Numbered from the stretch's first letter, positions 27,774 through 38,651 are shown. The stretch is DNA of 64,000 nt from Hahella chejuensis KCTC 2396 (GCF_000012985.1 NC_007645.1:868001-932000), one strand, 5' to 3'. Notes: generated from the letters alone by a model not told the origin. Numbers and translations: made by a program.

Positions 27774-29090
27774 ATGACCTTTCGTATTCTTCATACCTCG
27801 GACTGGCACCTTGGCCAGCACTTTTTCGGTAAAACCCGGGCGGACGAGCACGCCATGTTTTTCAACTGGCTGTTGGAGCAAGTCCAGGTGCATGAGGTGG
27901 ATGCTTTAATCGTCGCTGGCGATATTTTCGACACCGGAGCGCCGCCCAGTTATGCGAGGGAGTTGTACAACCGCTTTGTCGTGGAGTTGCAGCGCACTGA
28001 CTGTCAGCTGGTGCTGCTGGCGGGTAATCATGATTCCGTCGCCACGTTGAATGAGTCCAAAGATCTGTTGGCCTGCCTGAACGTGCATGTCGTCGCCGGT
28101 ATGCCTGGTACGCCAGAAAATAATGTGCTGCTGTTGAATGACCGCAATGAGGAGCCGGGGGCGATTCTGTGTGCGGTTCCTTTTTTGCGGCAAAGGGATC
28201 TTACCACCAGCAAGGCCGGGCAGGATGGGGCGGAGAAACAGCAGGCATTGCAGCAGGCGATCGCTGACTACTATGCGCGTCTGTTTCAGTTGGCGCAGGC
28301 GCGCCGCGAGGAATTCGGCGAAGCATTGCCCATCATCGCCACCGGTCATTTGACGACGGTGGGAGCGGAACTTACGGAATCGGTGCGGGATATTTATATT
28401 GGCGCTCTGGACGCATTTCCTTCTGGCGCCTTTCCTCCAGTGGACTACATCGCTTTAGGCCATATTCATCGCTCACAGAAGGTGGGCGGTCAGGAACATA
28501 TTCGTTACAGCGGTTCGCCGATTCCTCTGAGTTTTGATGAAGCGGAGCAGTCCAAATCAGTATTAATGGTGGATTTCGAAGATGGGCGCCTGCAACAGGT
28601 GACGCCCCTGGAGACTCCCTGCTTTCAGCCTATGCAGGTGATACGCGGAGATCTGAAATCCATAGAGAAACAGCTGGGTTCCATTGTTGCGCCCAATTCA
28701 CAACTGTCGCTATTCAGCAATGCGGATAAAGTCTGGGTCGATATTGAGGTGGCGGCGACCCAAGACTACCTTGATGATTTGCAGCGCCGCATCCAGGACA
28801 TGGTCGGCGCTCTGCCAGTGGAAGTGCTTTTGGTGCGTCGCGAACGTAAGAACAAGGGGCTTAGGCTGGAACGGCTGGAGAAAGAAACATTGGCGGAGTT
28901 GACGGTGGAAGAAGTTTTTGAGCGCCGTCTCGCTCAGGAAGTCTGGGAGGGAGAGGAGGCGGAGGCGCGGCGACAACGTCTATTAGGCATGTTCCGCCAG
29001 GTGGAGAATGATGTGCTTGGGGACGGTTTGGAGGCGGATGCTGAAGCTGAACCCCATGTCGAAACGTCTGTGACGGGGGGCGATGTATGA
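27774..29090 (+). CDS. sbcD: Exonuclease SbcCD, nuclease subunit D
   Basis: Mre11-type metallophosphoesterase, 438 aa. The metal-binding motifs are intact: HTSDWHLGQ (residues 7-15), VAGDIFDTG (~46), LLAGNHDS (~82), and GHLTTVGAE (~190), with [11 protein letters not shown] (~222). With SbcC it opens hairpins and trims blocked DNA ends. The ATG at 27774 lacks a strong ribosome site. The stop overlaps the sbcC start (ATGA). Its C-terminal tail is acidic and somewhat longer than in E. coli. Confidence 0.93.
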   Translation: MTFRILHTSDWHLGQHFFGKTRADEHAMFFNWLLEQVQVHEVDALIVAGDIFDTGAPPSYARELYNRFVVELQRTDCQLVLLAGNHDSVATLNESKDLLACLNVHVVAGMPGTPENNVLLLNDRNEEPGAILCAVPFLRQRDLTTSKAGQDGAEKQQALQQAIADYYARLFQLAQARREEFGEALPIIATGHLTTVGAELTESVRDIYIGALDAFPSGAFPPVDYIALGHIHRSQKVGGQEHIRYSGSPIPLSFDEAEQSKSVLMVDFEDGRLQQVTPLETPCFQPMQVIRGDLKSIEKQLGSIVAPNSQLSLFSNADKVWVDIEVAATQDYLDDLQRRIQDMVGALPVEVLLVRRERKNKGLRLERLEKETLAELTVEEVFERRLAQEVWEGEEAEARRQRLLGMFRQVENDVLGDGLEADAEAEPHVETSVTGGDV

Positions 29091-32000
29091 GAATTTTGAG
29101 CCTTCGTCTTAAAAACCTGAACTCACTCAAGGGCGAGTGGAAAGTAGATTTCAGAGCGGACCCTTTCCATAGTAATGGATTGTTCGCCATTACCGGCCCG
29201 ACCGGCGCAGGCAAAACCACATTGCTGGATGCGATCTGTCTGGCGCTGTATCACCAGACGCCACGGATCAATGTCTCGCCGACCAACAACGAAATTATGA
29301 CCCGGCATACGGCGGAGTGTCTGGCGGAGGTCGAGTTTGAAGTCAAAGGCGAGGCCTATCGCGCCTTTTGGAGCCAACGGCGTGCGCGCAATCTGGCGGA
29401 AGGCCGGTTTCAGCCGCCGCACGTTGAACTGGCGACGGCGGACGGCAAGATCCTGGCGGATAAAGTGAAGGATAAGCTGACGCTGATAGCCGAGTTAACA
29501 GGCCTGGACTTTGCTCGCTTCACTAAATCCATGCTGTTGGCGCAGGGCGGCTTCGCGGCGTTTTTAAACGCCCCCGCAAACGAACGGGCTGAATTGCTGG
29601 AAGAACTGACCGGCACCGAAATCTACGGCAAGATTTCCGCCAGGGTATTTGAACGCCAGCGTGATGCGAAAGGAGAGCTGGAACGACTGCGAGCCAAGGC
29701 GGAAGGGCAGGATCTGCTCAGTGACGATGAGCTGACTGCGTATTACGAAGAATCGACGGCTCTCGAAACTCAGGAAAAAACAGAAGCTGAACGCCTGGAG
29801 TCTTTGCGAACGCAGAAGCAGTGGCTGGACCGAGTTACCCAGGCGCAGCAGTCCTTTAAGGAAGCAGAGCTGCGACTGACTGAGGCGACCGCGCGGCTGG
29901 AACAGGAGAAGACCGATCTGGGGCGTTTGGCTCTAAGCGAACCGGCTGAGAAACTGCGTCCTTTTTATAAAGATTACCAGCAGGCCCATGACGCGTATGC
30001 GCAGACGGAAAGGCATATCAAGTCTCTGACGGAAAGCCTGGAACTAGCTCGAGTAGAGCTGGAGCGCAAATCTTCCGAACTAGCTCTGGCGAAAAAAGCA
30101 TTGATGCAACTGCAGACGCAACGTGAAGAGCTGGAAAGCTTGGTAGCGGAAAAAGTCATGCCGCTGGATCAGGCTATTGAACAGCTAAATTCCCTGATGG
30201 GACAGCAACAGGAGACTGTTGCTGAGGTAGTGCGTCGTCGGGATGAATCCAGTGAGCAGGAAAAAGCGCTCAGCGTCCAGCTAAAAGCGTTGCGGGAGGA
30301 GATTCAAGCGGCGAATGAATACCTCGAAAGCAGACGCTCCCATAAGTTGCTGCCGGAGAGTCTGCCGTTATGGCGGGAGCGTCTGGCGCAGCGAACAAAA
30401 GCCAGGGGCGAACTGACAAAACTGGCGGAGGCGATTAAGGCGCGCGAGGCTGAGCAGCGTAAACAGGAAGTGGAATCCGGTCGTTTGCAGGAAGCCCAGA
30501 CGGAGGCGCTTAAGGTGCTTGAAGAGCACCGCCGGGTGGTCGCGGACACTCAAAAGGCGATACTTGGCGTTTTATCCGGGGAAACCGATGCCGAGCTGCG
30601 TGAATGTCTGGCGTCAATGCAAAAAAGCCGGACCGACCGTTTTCGGTTGGGGCGTCTGGCGGATGATTATGGCAAACGGCGACAGGAGCTGGCTGAGCTT
30701 AAGGCGCAATTGCAGGAACGTGAGGGAGAGCTGGCGCAAGGCAAGCAATCTCTGCTGATGATGCGCAAGCAATATAAGGCGGAGAAAGCGCACCTGGATG
30801 ATCTTGATCGTCTGATGCAGAAGGAACGCCAGATTGCGTCTCTCAGTGAGCATCGCTCCCGTCTGAGTCCTGGCGAGCCCTGTCCGCTGTGCGGGTCTCA
30901 TGAACATCCCGGTATCGCTGCGTATGAGGCGCAGCAGGAGTCCGACACGGAGAAACGTCTGCAGGAAAAGCGCAAGCAACTTCAGGAACTGGAAGAGAAG
31001 GGTAAAAAGCTGAACGAAGCGGCGGCCCGGCTGTCCAGTGAGCTGGAAATTGGCGCAGGCGCACGTGGAAAGCTGGAGCGGGAAATGACGGCGCTGCAGG
31101 CCGAGTGGACGCAATTGTGCGGTGAATTCGGCGTAAATTTGGTCATTGATGCGCCGGCTGGCGCGCAAAATGCCGTGGATGTCTATTTACAGAAAGAAGA
31201 AGCCAAAGAAAATGCGCTGGCGGAGCGTGTCCGATCATTGGAGCAAACGGAAAAACAATTGCAGCAGGCTAAAGAGTCCGCTACTGCTGCGGAGCAGGAA
31301 CTCGGCGAGATTCTCAGAAAACTGGAGCTGCAACAACGCGACCTGCAAAATCTCAGCAAAGAGATTAATGCGCAACTAACGCAGCAGGCGGAGCAAAGCG
31401 CTGCGCTGAGCGCTCTGGAACAGGGGGTGTCGGAGGCGTTCGCCACCTTGGGCTACGCGATGCCCCGGGATGAAGAACAGGATGCATGGCTGGAAACACG
31501 TAACGCTGAAGCGCGAGAGTATCAGGCTCGTCAAGAGAAGCTGGAGCAGGGCGTGAAGCAGGCGGGGGATCTGGAGCGTCAGCTGGAGCATGCTGCGGAG
31601 AAAGCTACGGAGATTGCGCAGACCTTAAAAGGGTTACAGGAAAACTTGACGCAGACGCAAGCGGCGTTGGCGGAGAAAAAAGCGCAACGTCAGGCGCTGT
31701 TCGGTGATAAATCGCCGACGGAGGAGCGCAAGCGTATGCAAGAGCAGTTGGCGGCGGCGGAAAAGCGCTGGACCACATTGCAGGAAGACAAAGAAAGAGC
31801 CGACACTGCTTTGCAGCAGCATTTGGGACGCGAGGAATTACTGAAGACGCAATTAGGCTCGCAGCGCGCCTTATTATCCGATGCCGAGCGCTTATGGAGC
31901 GAAGCGCTTGCAGCCAGCCGCTTTGCGGATCAAACCGCCTTTGAGCAGGCGTTGCTCAATGAAGAGGAGCGACAGGCGCTGGCGGTATTGAAGCAGGAAC

Positions 32001-32776
32001 TGGATCAGCAGAAGGATCGGGCGGCGACGTTGAAGCAGCGGGCGGAAGCCGAACTGAATGAGCTATTGGCGACGCCGGCGACTCAGCTAAGTGAGCCCGA
32101 ATTGGCGGAGCAGCTACAAACGGTCGCCGATGGCCTGAAGGCGGTCAGTCAAAAGCAGGGCGAAATCAGGCAGCTCTTGCAAAGCGATCAGACTCGGCGC
32201 ATGAGTCGGCAAAAACTATTGGTAGATATTGAGTCGCAACAACAACGTTACGACGACTGGGCTTATCTGAGCAGTCTGATCGGGGCGGCGGACGGCGCCA
32301 AGTTCCGCCGTTATGCGCAAGGGCTGACTTTGGATCATCTGGTGTACCTCGCCAACCAGCATTTGAGTCGCTTGCATGGTCGCTATGAACTGGAGCGTCG
32401 CGAAGGCGAAGCTCTTGAGCTGCAAGTGGTGGATACCTGGCAGGCGGATACCGTCAGAGACACCAAAACCCTGTCAGGTGGAGAAAGCTTCCTGGTGAGC
32501 CTGGCGTTGGCGCTGGCGTTGTCAGACCTGGTGAGTCATAAAACCAGCATCGACTCGTTATTTCTGGACGAAGGCTTTGGCGCCCTGGACAGCGAGACAC
32601 TGGAGGTGGCGCTGGACGCACTGGATTGCCTGAACGCAAGCGGCAAGATGATCGGCGTCATCAGCCATGTAGAGGCGATGAAAGAGCGTATTTCCGTACA
32701 GATCAAAGTGAAGAAGATGAGCGGATTGGGCGTCAGCCGGTTGGATAACCGATATTGCCTGGAGAGCGCCATGTAG
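29087..32776 (+). CDS. sbcC: Exonuclease SbcCD, ATPase subunit C
   Basis: Rad50-type SMC-like ATPase of 1229 aa. Walker [10 protein letters not shown] lies at ~33-41. A long coiled coil rich in Q, E, A and L runs either side of the zinc hook CPLCG near residue 600. The C-terminal lobe has signature [15 protein letters not shown] (~1130) and Walker [12 protein letters not shown] (~1160). It works with SbcD in double-strand-break and palindrome processing. The operon ends at the strong bidirectional terminator 30 bases downstream. Confidence 0.94.
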   Translation: MRILSLRLKNLNSLKGEWKVDFRADPFHSNGLFAITGPTGAGKTTLLDAICLALYHQTPRINVSPTNNEIMTRHTAECLAEVEFEVKGEAYRAFWSQRRARNLAEGRFQPPHVELATADGKILADKVKDKLTLIAELTGLDFARFTKSMLLAQGGFAAFLNAPANERAELLEELTGTEIYGKISARVFERQRDAKGELERLRAKAEGQDLLSDDELTAYYEESTALETQEKTEAERLESLRTQKQWLDRVTQAQQSFKEAELRLTEATARLEQEKTDLGRLALSEPAEKLRPFYKDYQQAHDAYAQTERHIKSLTESLELARVELERKSSELALAKKALMQLQTQREELESLVAEKVMPLDQAIEQLNSLMGQQQETVAEVVRRRDESSEQEKALSVQLKALREEIQAANEYLESRRSHKLLPESLPLWRERLAQRTKARGELTKLAEAIKAREAEQRKQEVESGRLQEAQTEALKVLEEHRRVVADTQKAILGVLSGETDAELRECLASMQKSRTDRFRLGRLADDYGKRRQELAELKAQLQEREGELAQGKQSLLMMRKQYKAEKAHLDDLDRLMQKERQIASLSEHRSRLSPGEPCPLCGSHEHPGIAAYEAQQESDTEKRLQEKRKQLQELEEKGKKLNEAAARLSSELEIGAGARGKLEREMTALQAEWTQLCGEFGVNLVIDAPAGAQNAVDVYLQKEEAKENALAERVRSLEQTEKQLQQAKESATAAEQELGEILRKLELQQRDLQNLSKEINAQLTQQAEQSAALSALEQGVSEAFATLGYAMPRDEEQDAWLETRNAEAREYQARQEKLEQGVKQAGDLERQLEHAAEKATEIAQTLKGLQENLTQTQAALAEKKAQRQALFGDKSPTEERKRMQEQLAAAEKRWTTLQEDKERADTALQQHLGREELLKTQLGSQRALLSDAERLWSEALAASRFADQTAFEQALLNEEERQALAVLKQELDQQKDRAATLKQRAEAELNELLATPATQLSEPELAEQLQTVADGLKAVSQKQGEIRQLLQSDQTRRMSRQKLLVDIESQQQRYDDWAYLSSLIGAADGAKFRRYAQGLTLDHLVYLANQHLSRLHGRYELERREGEALELQVVDTWQADTVRDTKTLSGGESFLVSLALALALSDLVSHKTSIDSLFLDEGFGALDSETLEVALDALDCLNASGKMIGVISHVEAMKERISVQIKVKKMSGLGVSRLDNRYCLESAM

Positions 32777-32804
32777 CGCGGAATTTGGAAAAAATGAAGA
32801 CAAT

Positions 32805-32834
32805 AAAAAACCGAGGCGTTCGCCTCGGTTTTTT
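32805..32834. terminator. Bidirectional intrinsic terminator
   Basis: AAAAAACCGAGGCG-TT-CGCCTCGGTTTTTT: an 8-bp GC stem with A and T runs on both sides. It serves sbcC (plus) and the small gene at 32841 (minus). Confidence 0.92.
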
Positions 32835-32840
32835 GTCCGC

Positions 32841-33065
32841 TTAGAGCAGGATGTGCACTTTGCGGGGATCGCTCTCAAGTCCGAAGAAGTTGGTGATTTT
32901 TTTCTCACCATCTTGCACTAACTCACGGACTTCTGAGGCTGATAATTCTTCCGGGATATTACGGAGCATCAACTCCCGTAACTCGCCGCCGAATGCGTAA
33001 AAGAACAGCTCAAGTCCGCTTGGATGAATGGCGTTTCTTTGGCTGCTATTGATTATCCAGTCCAC
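32841..33065 (-). CDS. Small conserved hypothetical protein (74 aa)
   Basis: Unrecognised 74-aa cytoplasmic protein from a GTG start. Sequence features are LELFFYAFGGELRELMLRNI and a charged VRELVQDGEKKITNFFG. Its coding density, position against a strong shared terminator and sensible composition support a real gene. The ribosome site is weak. No domain assigned. Confidence 0.6.
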   Translation of the reverse strand: MDWIINSSQRNAIHPSGLELFFYAFGGELRELMLRNIPEELSASEVRELVQDGEKKITNFFGLESDPRKVHILL

Positions 33066-33185
33066 AACACTAACCGTATATGTTTCTATGTATTCGAGAG
33101 TAGTCTAAAGAATCAGTCGGTTAGCGGTCTGTAGTGGATTCTCTGTAAGCATTATTGCTTAAGGCTGAAAGCAGGAATGTAGGCC

Positions 33186-33208
33186 AGGGCGGACTTGCTG
33201 TCCGCCCT
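33186..33208 (-). terminator. Possible terminator hairpin after the lipoprotein gene
   Basis: AGGGCGGAC-TTGCT-GTCCGCCCT, a perfect 9-bp stem 17 bases past the stop at 33225. There is no T-run, so factor-independent termination is uncertain. Confidence 0.4.
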
Positions 33209-33224
33209 TGAAAAATAAGGCTTT

Positions 33225-34250
33225 TCAGCTATTGCAACGCTTGAGTGCGGGGATCGCCTTACGCATATCCTGCAAGCTGAATTCCTGGTGAGAAAGCGAT
33301 GACTTTTGCTCACCTAACACCAGGTAAACATGCAGCATTTTGCTTTTCTCAATCTCGTCAGTGATATCGGATAAGACGAGGCTGCGGGTGGGATAGTCTT
33401 GCTGGGAAAAAGACATCAGTTTGGACTGGTCCAGACGTAAGCCCACGCCCCGTTTTTTCAGAAAAATGTCGGAGGAGGCGTAAACGACAAAACGTCCTGG
33501 CTCCAGGGATAGCCATATCTGAGAAGTGTGGTCGCCGATTTCCACTTGGCGGGTTGGCGTGCTGAGGCGGCACCTGTCTGGGTGTTCGCCGTCCCAGTTG
33601 CGTTCTAACGTCCAGATGCCGAATGAACCGATGTTCTGACTCAGTGCGGCAGTCGTGGTCGAGCGTTTGATGGAGGCGGGCTGGGCTTTGACTTCCACAG
33701 CCTTCAGCGAGCCGGCTTCCTCGTTGTCCTCCTTCGTAGCGTGCTCGTTTGTCTTGTCCTTGACGGCGCTGAGGTCTTCAGCTGGAGGCGGAATAACTTG
33801 CGTCATCGCCAGAGTCTGTTGTGGCGGTCCTTGCGTAGCGGGTGATATTTCGCCGGAGGAATGTGCTGGCGTGGCGACGGACCCTTCCACAACGACCTCG
33901 GCGCTTGGCAATTGCAGAGGTTCTTCCTGCCGGGCTTCGCTTGCAGGCCCTGCCGCGGGAGGTGGGCTGTTGATGGCCTCAACAAGCGCATCAGTAGACT
34001 GCGCCTCATCGTTCTGCAAAACTTCCGACGGCGATGCAACCTGAGGTTGCGCTATGTCCGACGAGGCTTCTTTAACTGGTGCGGTGGTTTCCAACTGGCT
34101 AACGTCTTCCGGTGGCGCAGTGGTTTCTGGACTGCTCCACCAACTAACAGCGCACCCTTGCAGGCTGACGAATAGACTGACGATAAGGCTTGAACGAAAT
34201 GTTTGGACTAGGCGTTGGGAGAACTGCGGCTTTATTATTGTTGGAGGCAT
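33225..34250 (-). CDS. Proline-rich lipoprotein, hypothetical
   Basis: 341-aa putative lipoprotein: a basic N-terminus, a hydrophobic run and the lipobox VSLQGC (Cys32). A ~170-residue low-complexity linker rich in Pro, Ala, Glu and Ser follows. The compact C-terminal domain (~205-341) contains FGIWTLERNWDGEHPDRCR, FVVYASSDIF and a terminal cysteine (KRCNS), so one disulphide is possible. The layout suggests an envelope anchor reaching across the periplasm to a small folded domain. The family is not recognised. Confidence 0.72.
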   Translation of the reverse strand: MPPTIIKPQFSQRLVQTFRSSLIVSLFVSLQGCAVSWWSSPETTAPPEDVSQLETTAPVKEASSDIAQPQVASPSEVLQNDEAQSTDALVEAINSPPPAAGPASEARQEEPLQLPSAEVVVEGSVATPAHSSGEISPATQGPPQQTLAMTQVIPPPAEDLSAVKDKTNEHATKEDNEEAGSLKAVEVKAQPASIKRSTTTAALSQNIGSFGIWTLERNWDGEHPDRCRLSTPTRQVEIGDHTSQIWLSLEPGRFVVYASSDIFLKKRGVGLRLDQSKLMSFSQQDYPTRSLVLSDITDEIEKSKMLHVYLVLGEQKSSLSHQEFSLQDMRKAIPALKRCNS

Positions 34251-34715
34251 GGCTGTTACCCTGAAATAGGCTTTCCTGATTCGATATGACGGCTTTTAAC
34301 CCGGCAGGCTAGCACTTAATTTCAGGGTAAACTGATAAACAGTCCTCGAAGTCGGTGTTCTACTGCAGAATCCCTTCAGCGATCATAATGCGACGAGGAA
34401 TGCTCTTGCTGAACGCCAGTTTTGCTTCTTAATTAATCAGGCAGACAAATAGCTTCCTTCTATTTGTCTGCAACGACAGGGCCTGACATGCGCAGGCCCT
34501 GTCTCCCGCGGCTAGCCGCCGCGCAGGCGCACCCATGCGCCTGATATCAACATGTCAATATCATTGCCATATTAATATTGCGGCGACGCAGGCCGCGCAA
34601 TCAGTACGCGCCGACATGGGAGGAAATCTCTTATGTGACCGGACGCAAGGCGGATTCTTTGCAAACCAGCGGTTATGGTCCACTCTTAATGAAGGCGTCT
34701 TATCTATAGTTAACT
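34251..34715. other. Intergenic region containing structured repeat copy B
   Basis: 465 bases between divergent genes. The central 150 bases are the best-preserved copy of the dispersed structured repeat. A further imperfect palindrome (ATTGCGGC...GCCGCGCAAT) follows at about 34576-34600. Short frames here are not credible genes. Confidence 0.5.
34434..34581 (+). repeat. Dispersed structured repeat, copy B (most complete)
   Basis: Four consecutive hairpins: GCAGACAAATAG/CTATTTGTCTGC with loop CTTCCTT (34441-34471); GACAGGGCCTG/CAGGCCCTGTC (about 34475-34503); the GCGGCTAGCCGC palindrome (about 34509-34520); and CAGGCGCACCCATGCGCCTG (about 34524-34543). ATCAGGC at the left and GCCTGAT at the right form short terminal inverted repeats. 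Similarity to copy C continues about 40 bases further right, through ATCATTGCCAT and TTAATA. No open frame; MITE- or REP-like. Confidence 0.75.
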
Positions 34716-35837
34716 ATGAATCTCGCAATTGTTATGAAGTGCTTGCGCGGCTTCATTGTCGTCTGGGTTATCGCTTCGTCCTGGCTGTGTCATGCTGGCG
34801 GTCCGCCTGTCGGGCGTTTGTCCGATACTGATTATTTCCTGTTTATTTCGCCGTCGCCCGTTGAAAACATTTTTTGGGGAAAGACCGGCGCCTTCGCCAA
34901 GGAGGTGGCGAAAGACCTGGGCGTCAAACTGGAAGTCATGTATGGGGACGATCAACGCTTTTCAGTGCTGAAGATGGGCATGGAGGCGCTACAGCGACCT
35001 AATCCGCCGAAGGCTATTATTGTGGGATATTTCTTTTCCATTACTGAAAAGCTCCTGCAGGAAGCCAATGCCCGTGATGTCGGCGTATTTCTAGTCAATA
35101 CCAGCGTGCCGGAGCGCGATCGGGTTTTAGTGGGACAGCCCCGTTCTGAGAAGTTTCCCAACTGGCTTGGACATATGTACCCCGATGATGAGGAGGTAGG
35201 CTATCTGGTCGCGGCGGAGTTGTTACGACAGGCTCAAGAAAAGTGGCCGCGCCGGAAAAGCTTTGACCTTCTAGGCATCAGTGGAAGCATGGATTCTACG
35301 GCGGCTTTAGACCGTAACGCTGGTCTGAAGCGGTTTCTGTCAGAGCACACTGATAAGGTGATCCTGAAGCAACTGGTGTACGCCAACTGGTTTTGGGATG
35401 AAGTCACTGCCCGCACTCCGAAAATGCTGGAACGCTATCCCTCGGTGGACCTGATCTGGGCCGCCAGTGACTTGATGGCGTTGGCGGCGCGCTCAGTGGC
35501 GCCGGAGCCGGAGCGCCTGATTGGAGGTGTGGATTGGTCGAATGAAGGATTGCAGGGCGTCAAGGACGGACGGCTGTCGCACAGTGTTGGCGGGCACTTT
35601 GTCGAAGCAGGCTGGGCGGTCGTGCTTCTGTATGATTATTTTAACGGCGTCGACTTTGCGGACTATCTGGGCGTTAACATTCGCACGCATCTGGCGTTGG
35701 CGACGTCGGCCAACGTTGATAAAGCGATCGATGTCGTCACGGAATCTCATTGGACTAAAGAAGACTTCCGCCGCTTCTCGCTATCTTTGCGCCCAGAGAA
35801 TAAGGGCTACCATTTCCACGACTTTTTTACTGAGTAG
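34716..35837 (+). CDS. Periplasmic sugar-binding-type protein (orphan)
   Basis: 373-aa exported protein of the type I periplasmic binding fold (Peripla_BP_4, ribose/galactose-binding-like). A signal peptide ends near CHA-G. Core motifs are ENIFWGKTGAFAKEVAKDLG, AIIVGYFFSITEKLLQEA and DLIWAASDLMALAARSVAP, with IGGVDWSNEGLQGVKDG near residue 270. No ABC permease or ATPase gene is adjacent, so it may serve a distant transporter or act as a sensor protein. An ATG at 34734 is an alternative start. Confidence 0.78.
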   Translation: MNLAIVMKCLRGFIVVWVIASSWLCHAGGPPVGRLSDTDYFLFISPSPVENIFWGKTGAFAKEVAKDLGVKLEVMYGDDQRFSVLKMGMEALQRPNPPKAIIVGYFFSITEKLLQEANARDVGVFLVNTSVPERDRVLVGQPRSEKFPNWLGHMYPDDEEVGYLVAAELLRQAQEKWPRRKSFDLLGISGSMDSTAALDRNAGLKRFLSEHTDKVILKQLVYANWFWDEVTARTPKMLERYPSVDLIWAASDLMALAARSVAPEPERLIGGVDWSNEGLQGVKDGRLSHSVGGHFVEAGWAVVLLYDYFNGVDFADYLGVNIRTHLALATSANVDKAIDVVTESHWTKEDFRRFSLSLRPENKGYHFHDFFTE

Positions 35838-36626
35838 CTAATGCCCCAGTAACTCCACCTTTATGAGAACGCTTTGTTCATCTGCGCTTTGTCTGCGTGT
35901 GGAATAGGTTATGCCGCTGTCTGAACGGTTGCTGGTTAGCGTCGCGCCTCCCAGCTCCACCCACTCGCCGAGCTGGACGACGCGGAGGGTGTCCAGAGAA
36001 GACGTATTGATCCGCTGCTGTTGGATGTCGTCACGCTCGTTGCTCTGTGAGCGAACTTTCAATTCAACCCGATTCTGTCCCGTCAACCGGGGCTCTACGT
36101 AGACGCCGCTGCTGAGGTCCAGATATTCCACACTGTCGACCACCCGGCCATTAATACGCTGCGTTGTTCTGACTGGCTGCTTTTGGCCCGTGTTAATAAA
36201 GGCGGAGGAGCCTTCCACGACGGTGAGGGTTTGTTGTCCGCCGCCTCGTGTTGAGTAAACTTTCTTGCCCGCTTCGACCCGCGCCGACCCGCCTTCGTTG
36301 CTGATGACGCCGGAAACGCCCCAGCCGCTGTTTTCCCCCATTCTGCTGCGGTCGCGGCTGATGGTGATGAGAAATTGCCGTTGCGGTGTATCCAGTTGCA
36401 TCACCAGGTCCTGGATTTCATCGATCACCGAGTCGTCGGCCCGGATAAGCAGTTGGTTGAGATGACCGCTGATATGGGCCTGATCCGCGGGGTACAACTC
36501 CCGAACCTGCCGCGCCATGTCCTCTGCTGTCCGGTGTTGCAGTGTGATCGTCTCCAGGCGTTGGGCCTGTGTCATAAGACTCAGCCCCAAGGTTAACAGC
36601 AATGTTATGGCGCGCAGCATGTCCAT
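35838..36626 (-). CDS. Stand-alone secretin N-domain protein
   Basis: 262-aa exported protein with a signal peptide (cleavage near TQA-Q, residue ~22) followed by a short secretin N-domain: LETITLQHRTAEDMARQV, HLNQLLIRADDSVIDEIQDLV and QLDTPQRQFLITI, the strand-helix pattern of type II/III secretins. The remainder has beta-rich segments (VEYLDLSSGVYVEPRL, VVQLGEWVELGG) that resemble the start of a secretin barrel region, but the protein is too short for a full channel. Convergent with the binding-protein gene, with adjacent stops. Role unknown. Confidence 0.7.
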   Translation of the reverse strand: MDMLRAITLLLTLGLSLMTQAQRLETITLQHRTAEDMARQVRELYPADQAHISGHLNQLLIRADDSVIDEIQDLVMQLDTPQRQFLITISRDRSRMGENSGWGVSGVISNEGGSARVEAGKKVYSTRGGGQQTLTVVEGSSAFINTGQKQPVRTTQRINGRVVDSVEYLDLSSGVYVEPRLTGQNRVELKVRSQSNERDDIQQQRINTSSLDTLRVVQLGEWVELGGATLTSNRSDSGITYSTRRQSADEQSVLIKVELLGH

Positions 36627-36703
36627 ACTCCCTCAATCGATTCTGGCCCGGCCACGAAAAGTGGGAGGCGTTCCAACTGAGGATAAATGACGTCGCCGAG
36701 GAG

Positions 36704-37414
36704 TTAAAGAGCGGGAGCAGCGCTTGCGCTGGTTTCTTGCCTGAGTCGTTCGCCGAAGTTTTTCAAAGCGTCCAGACGGGCGAGGCGTCGGGTTTCATAC
36801 CTTTCTGAGTACATGAATGGCCTAGTCTGAGACGCTTTGCCGAAGGCGCGGGCGAAAGCGTAGAGATAGCCGTTGCGAACATCCACCAGAGAGCCTTCCA
36901 GACGTATGTCCGACGAAGTGTGATGCGCCGGGACCACCCACATACCGACCAGCGTGATGTTGAGAATACTTAGTGGGTTGGCGTATTCCTCTTCACTGCT
37001 GTTAATGTCGAAAGCGAGCCAGGCGTCCGCCTGAAAGCGCGCGGCCTCCATACGCTGTTCTTCAAGCTGGCAGTTGTCATACTGATAGCAATGTTTGCGC
37101 GTTGATTCCGGCGCGACAAACAATTCGGACACCAATCCATTTTGTTTTAAAAATGGCTTCCACGACTCGATTTCCTCAATTTCCTCCTGGCTCCACGGGT
37201 TGTCATTGGCGGGTTGTGGTACGTACAGCCGTAATGGAAGCTCGGCTTGAGGCTTCAGTGCATCGATTTCTTTAACGGAGTCGGCCCGTGTGTATTCCTT
37301 GGGGTGTCCGGGCTGGGCGGACGCTTCCTCCAATGCTGCGCGGTTAAAGTGGGGCGAAGTTGCGCAGCCACTGAGGTAGAGGAGTGTGATTGCGGCGAAA
37401 GCAAATTTTTTCAT
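36704..37414 (-). CDS. Hypothetical lipoprotein
   Basis: 236-aa putative lipoprotein with lipobox YLSGC (Cys17). The mature part includes two cysteines (KHCYQYDNCQ), a segment resembling a lipoprotein envelope domain (AWLAFDINSSEEEYANPLSI, then NITLVGMWVVPA) and a C-terminal basic helix (YETRRLARLDALKNFGERL). The family is not recognised. It follows the secretin-domain gene on the same strand by about 80 bases and could share its transcript. Confidence 0.7.
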   Translation of the reverse strand: MKKFAFAAITLLYLSGCATSPHFNRAALEEASAQPGHPKEYTRADSVKEIDALKPQAELPLRLYVPQPANDNPWSQEEIEEIESWKPFLKQNGLVSELFVAPESTRKHCYQYDNCQLEEQRMEAARFQADAWLAFDINSSEEEYANPLSILNITLVGMWVVPAHHTSSDIRLEGSLVDVRNGYLYAFARAFGKASQTRPFMYSERYETRRLARLDALKNFGERLRQETSASAAPAL

Positions 37415-37554
37415 GATCGATTCCTATGATGCGGGTTGTGAGGTTGGCGGCGCTTGACGCAACCTTTGATTCCCAGTCAGCATAGCGAACTGAAAAGAAC
37501 CCTAAAAAACCAGTTTCGCCGTATGAATTGGTCTTGACATACTGAAAAATACGC

Positions 37555-38451
37555 ATGCCTACAACGTTCAATAAAATTCATCGTTTGAAACGTCTTTGGA
37601 CATGGGAGGCGTTTGTGGCCCAGTATGACGCGGGCCCGGATATCAAAACGCTGAAGGCCAACTATCAGCATCCCCACCACAAGCCTAATAAGAACACGGT
37701 GGATGTGATTAACGCGTTGCATGAACGGGAATTTCCCAACCCTTTCCCTGCTGCGTTGGAAGGGATGTTTGATCTGTACGAAGATCTGCATCGTCGCAAT
37801 GGCGATCTGTCGCAGGAGGAAAATATCGACCGCATGGAGGTTTTCCTGCGCCATGAATTGAACGTGACAGGGCGCGAGCAAGTGTGCCAGGCGCGCATGC
37901 TATGGTTGCTGGGAGACATGTTGTTTGACCGTTGCCTTGGCGCGCGCAAACGTAATCAGGAGCAGCGTATGTTGGCGTATCGCGAAGAGGCGATTCAGGC
38001 TTACCAGTCCGCCTTGGATATTCTTGAGCAAGCGCAACTGGCCAATTTAGTCATTCGTTATAAGTTGCGGCAGAATATCCTCGCCTGCTACCTCAATGCA
38101 TCGAAACGCCGGGGCGTATGGATGAAGGACCCGGAAACTTTGAATTATTTCCATGAATCCTGTTTTCTGACGCGAACAAAGGAGTTGCTGGCTGAAGAGC
38201 CCTTTCAATGGAGTATCGCCAGAAACGGACTGCGTTTTGCCTCACTGTTGGAAAGTGCGGAAGAGGTTATTTATTTTTTCGCTTGTCTGCTTAAGGTCAG
38301 CGCGAGATTTGCGGACTTTGATTATCAGCCCTATCAAGCCCCGGCGATTGGACGCAGTAAGGATTTCGTATGGGCGCGGGAAAACGTATTGACGGATGAG
38401 CGGGTTCTTCGCTTGGTTGACGAGTGCAAACTAAAAGGAAAAACAAGGTGA
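37555..38451 (+). CDS. Hypothetical protein (298 aa), helical
   Basis: Unrecognised cytoplasmic protein, basic and rich in aromatic and leucine residues (RHELNVTGREQVCQARMLWL; YREEAIQAYQSALDILEQA), with a TPR-like look in the middle. No export signal. Its stop overlaps the GTG start of the following lipoprotein gene (GTGA), so the two are one operon. The ATG at 37555 lacks a clear ribosome site. Confidence 0.65.
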   Translation: MPTTFNKIHRLKRLWTWEAFVAQYDAGPDIKTLKANYQHPHHKPNKNTVDVINALHEREFPNPFPAALEGMFDLYEDLHRRNGDLSQEENIDRMEVFLRHELNVTGREQVCQARMLWLLGDMLFDRCLGARKRNQEQRMLAYREEAIQAYQSALDILEQAQLANLVIRYKLRQNILACYLNASKRRGVWMKDPETLNYFHESCFLTRTKELLAEEPFQWSIARNGLRFASLLESAEEVIYFFACLLKVSARFADFDYQPYQAPAIGRSKDFVWARENVLTDERVLRLVDECKLKGKTR

Positions 38452-38651
38452 ATAAGCTGTTAAGACATAAAGTGCGCTGGCTGAGGCCCGTATTGGTCGC
38501 TCTGCTGGCGCTGGTGCTGTCATCCTGCGCGTCGCATCATCAGACTGATCCGCAAAGCCAGCATCCGATTTGCGATGAGACGCAAACGGACAAAGAATGC
38601 CGCAAAACTGAAGAACTGTCCGAAGACGACGATATGGGTCGTTTGCGTTGA
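38448..38651 (+). CDS. Small lipoprotein (67 aa)
   Basis: GTG start overlapping the upstream stop. A basic N-terminus and hydrophobic core lead to the lipobox LVLSSC, then a hydrophilic acidic tail with two further cysteines (PICDETQTDKEC). Function unknown. Extending upstream to 38424 would place charged residues before a normal signal, so the GTG is preferred. Confidence 0.65.
   Translation: MNKLLRHKVRWLRPVLVALLALVLSSCASHHQTDPQSQHPICDETQTDKECRKTEELSEDDDMGRLR

Noticed and set aside
34434..34581. Possible CRISPR unit because of repeated palindromes
   Set aside because: There is no regular repeat-spacer array; the palindromes differ from each other and form one composite element found at three sites.
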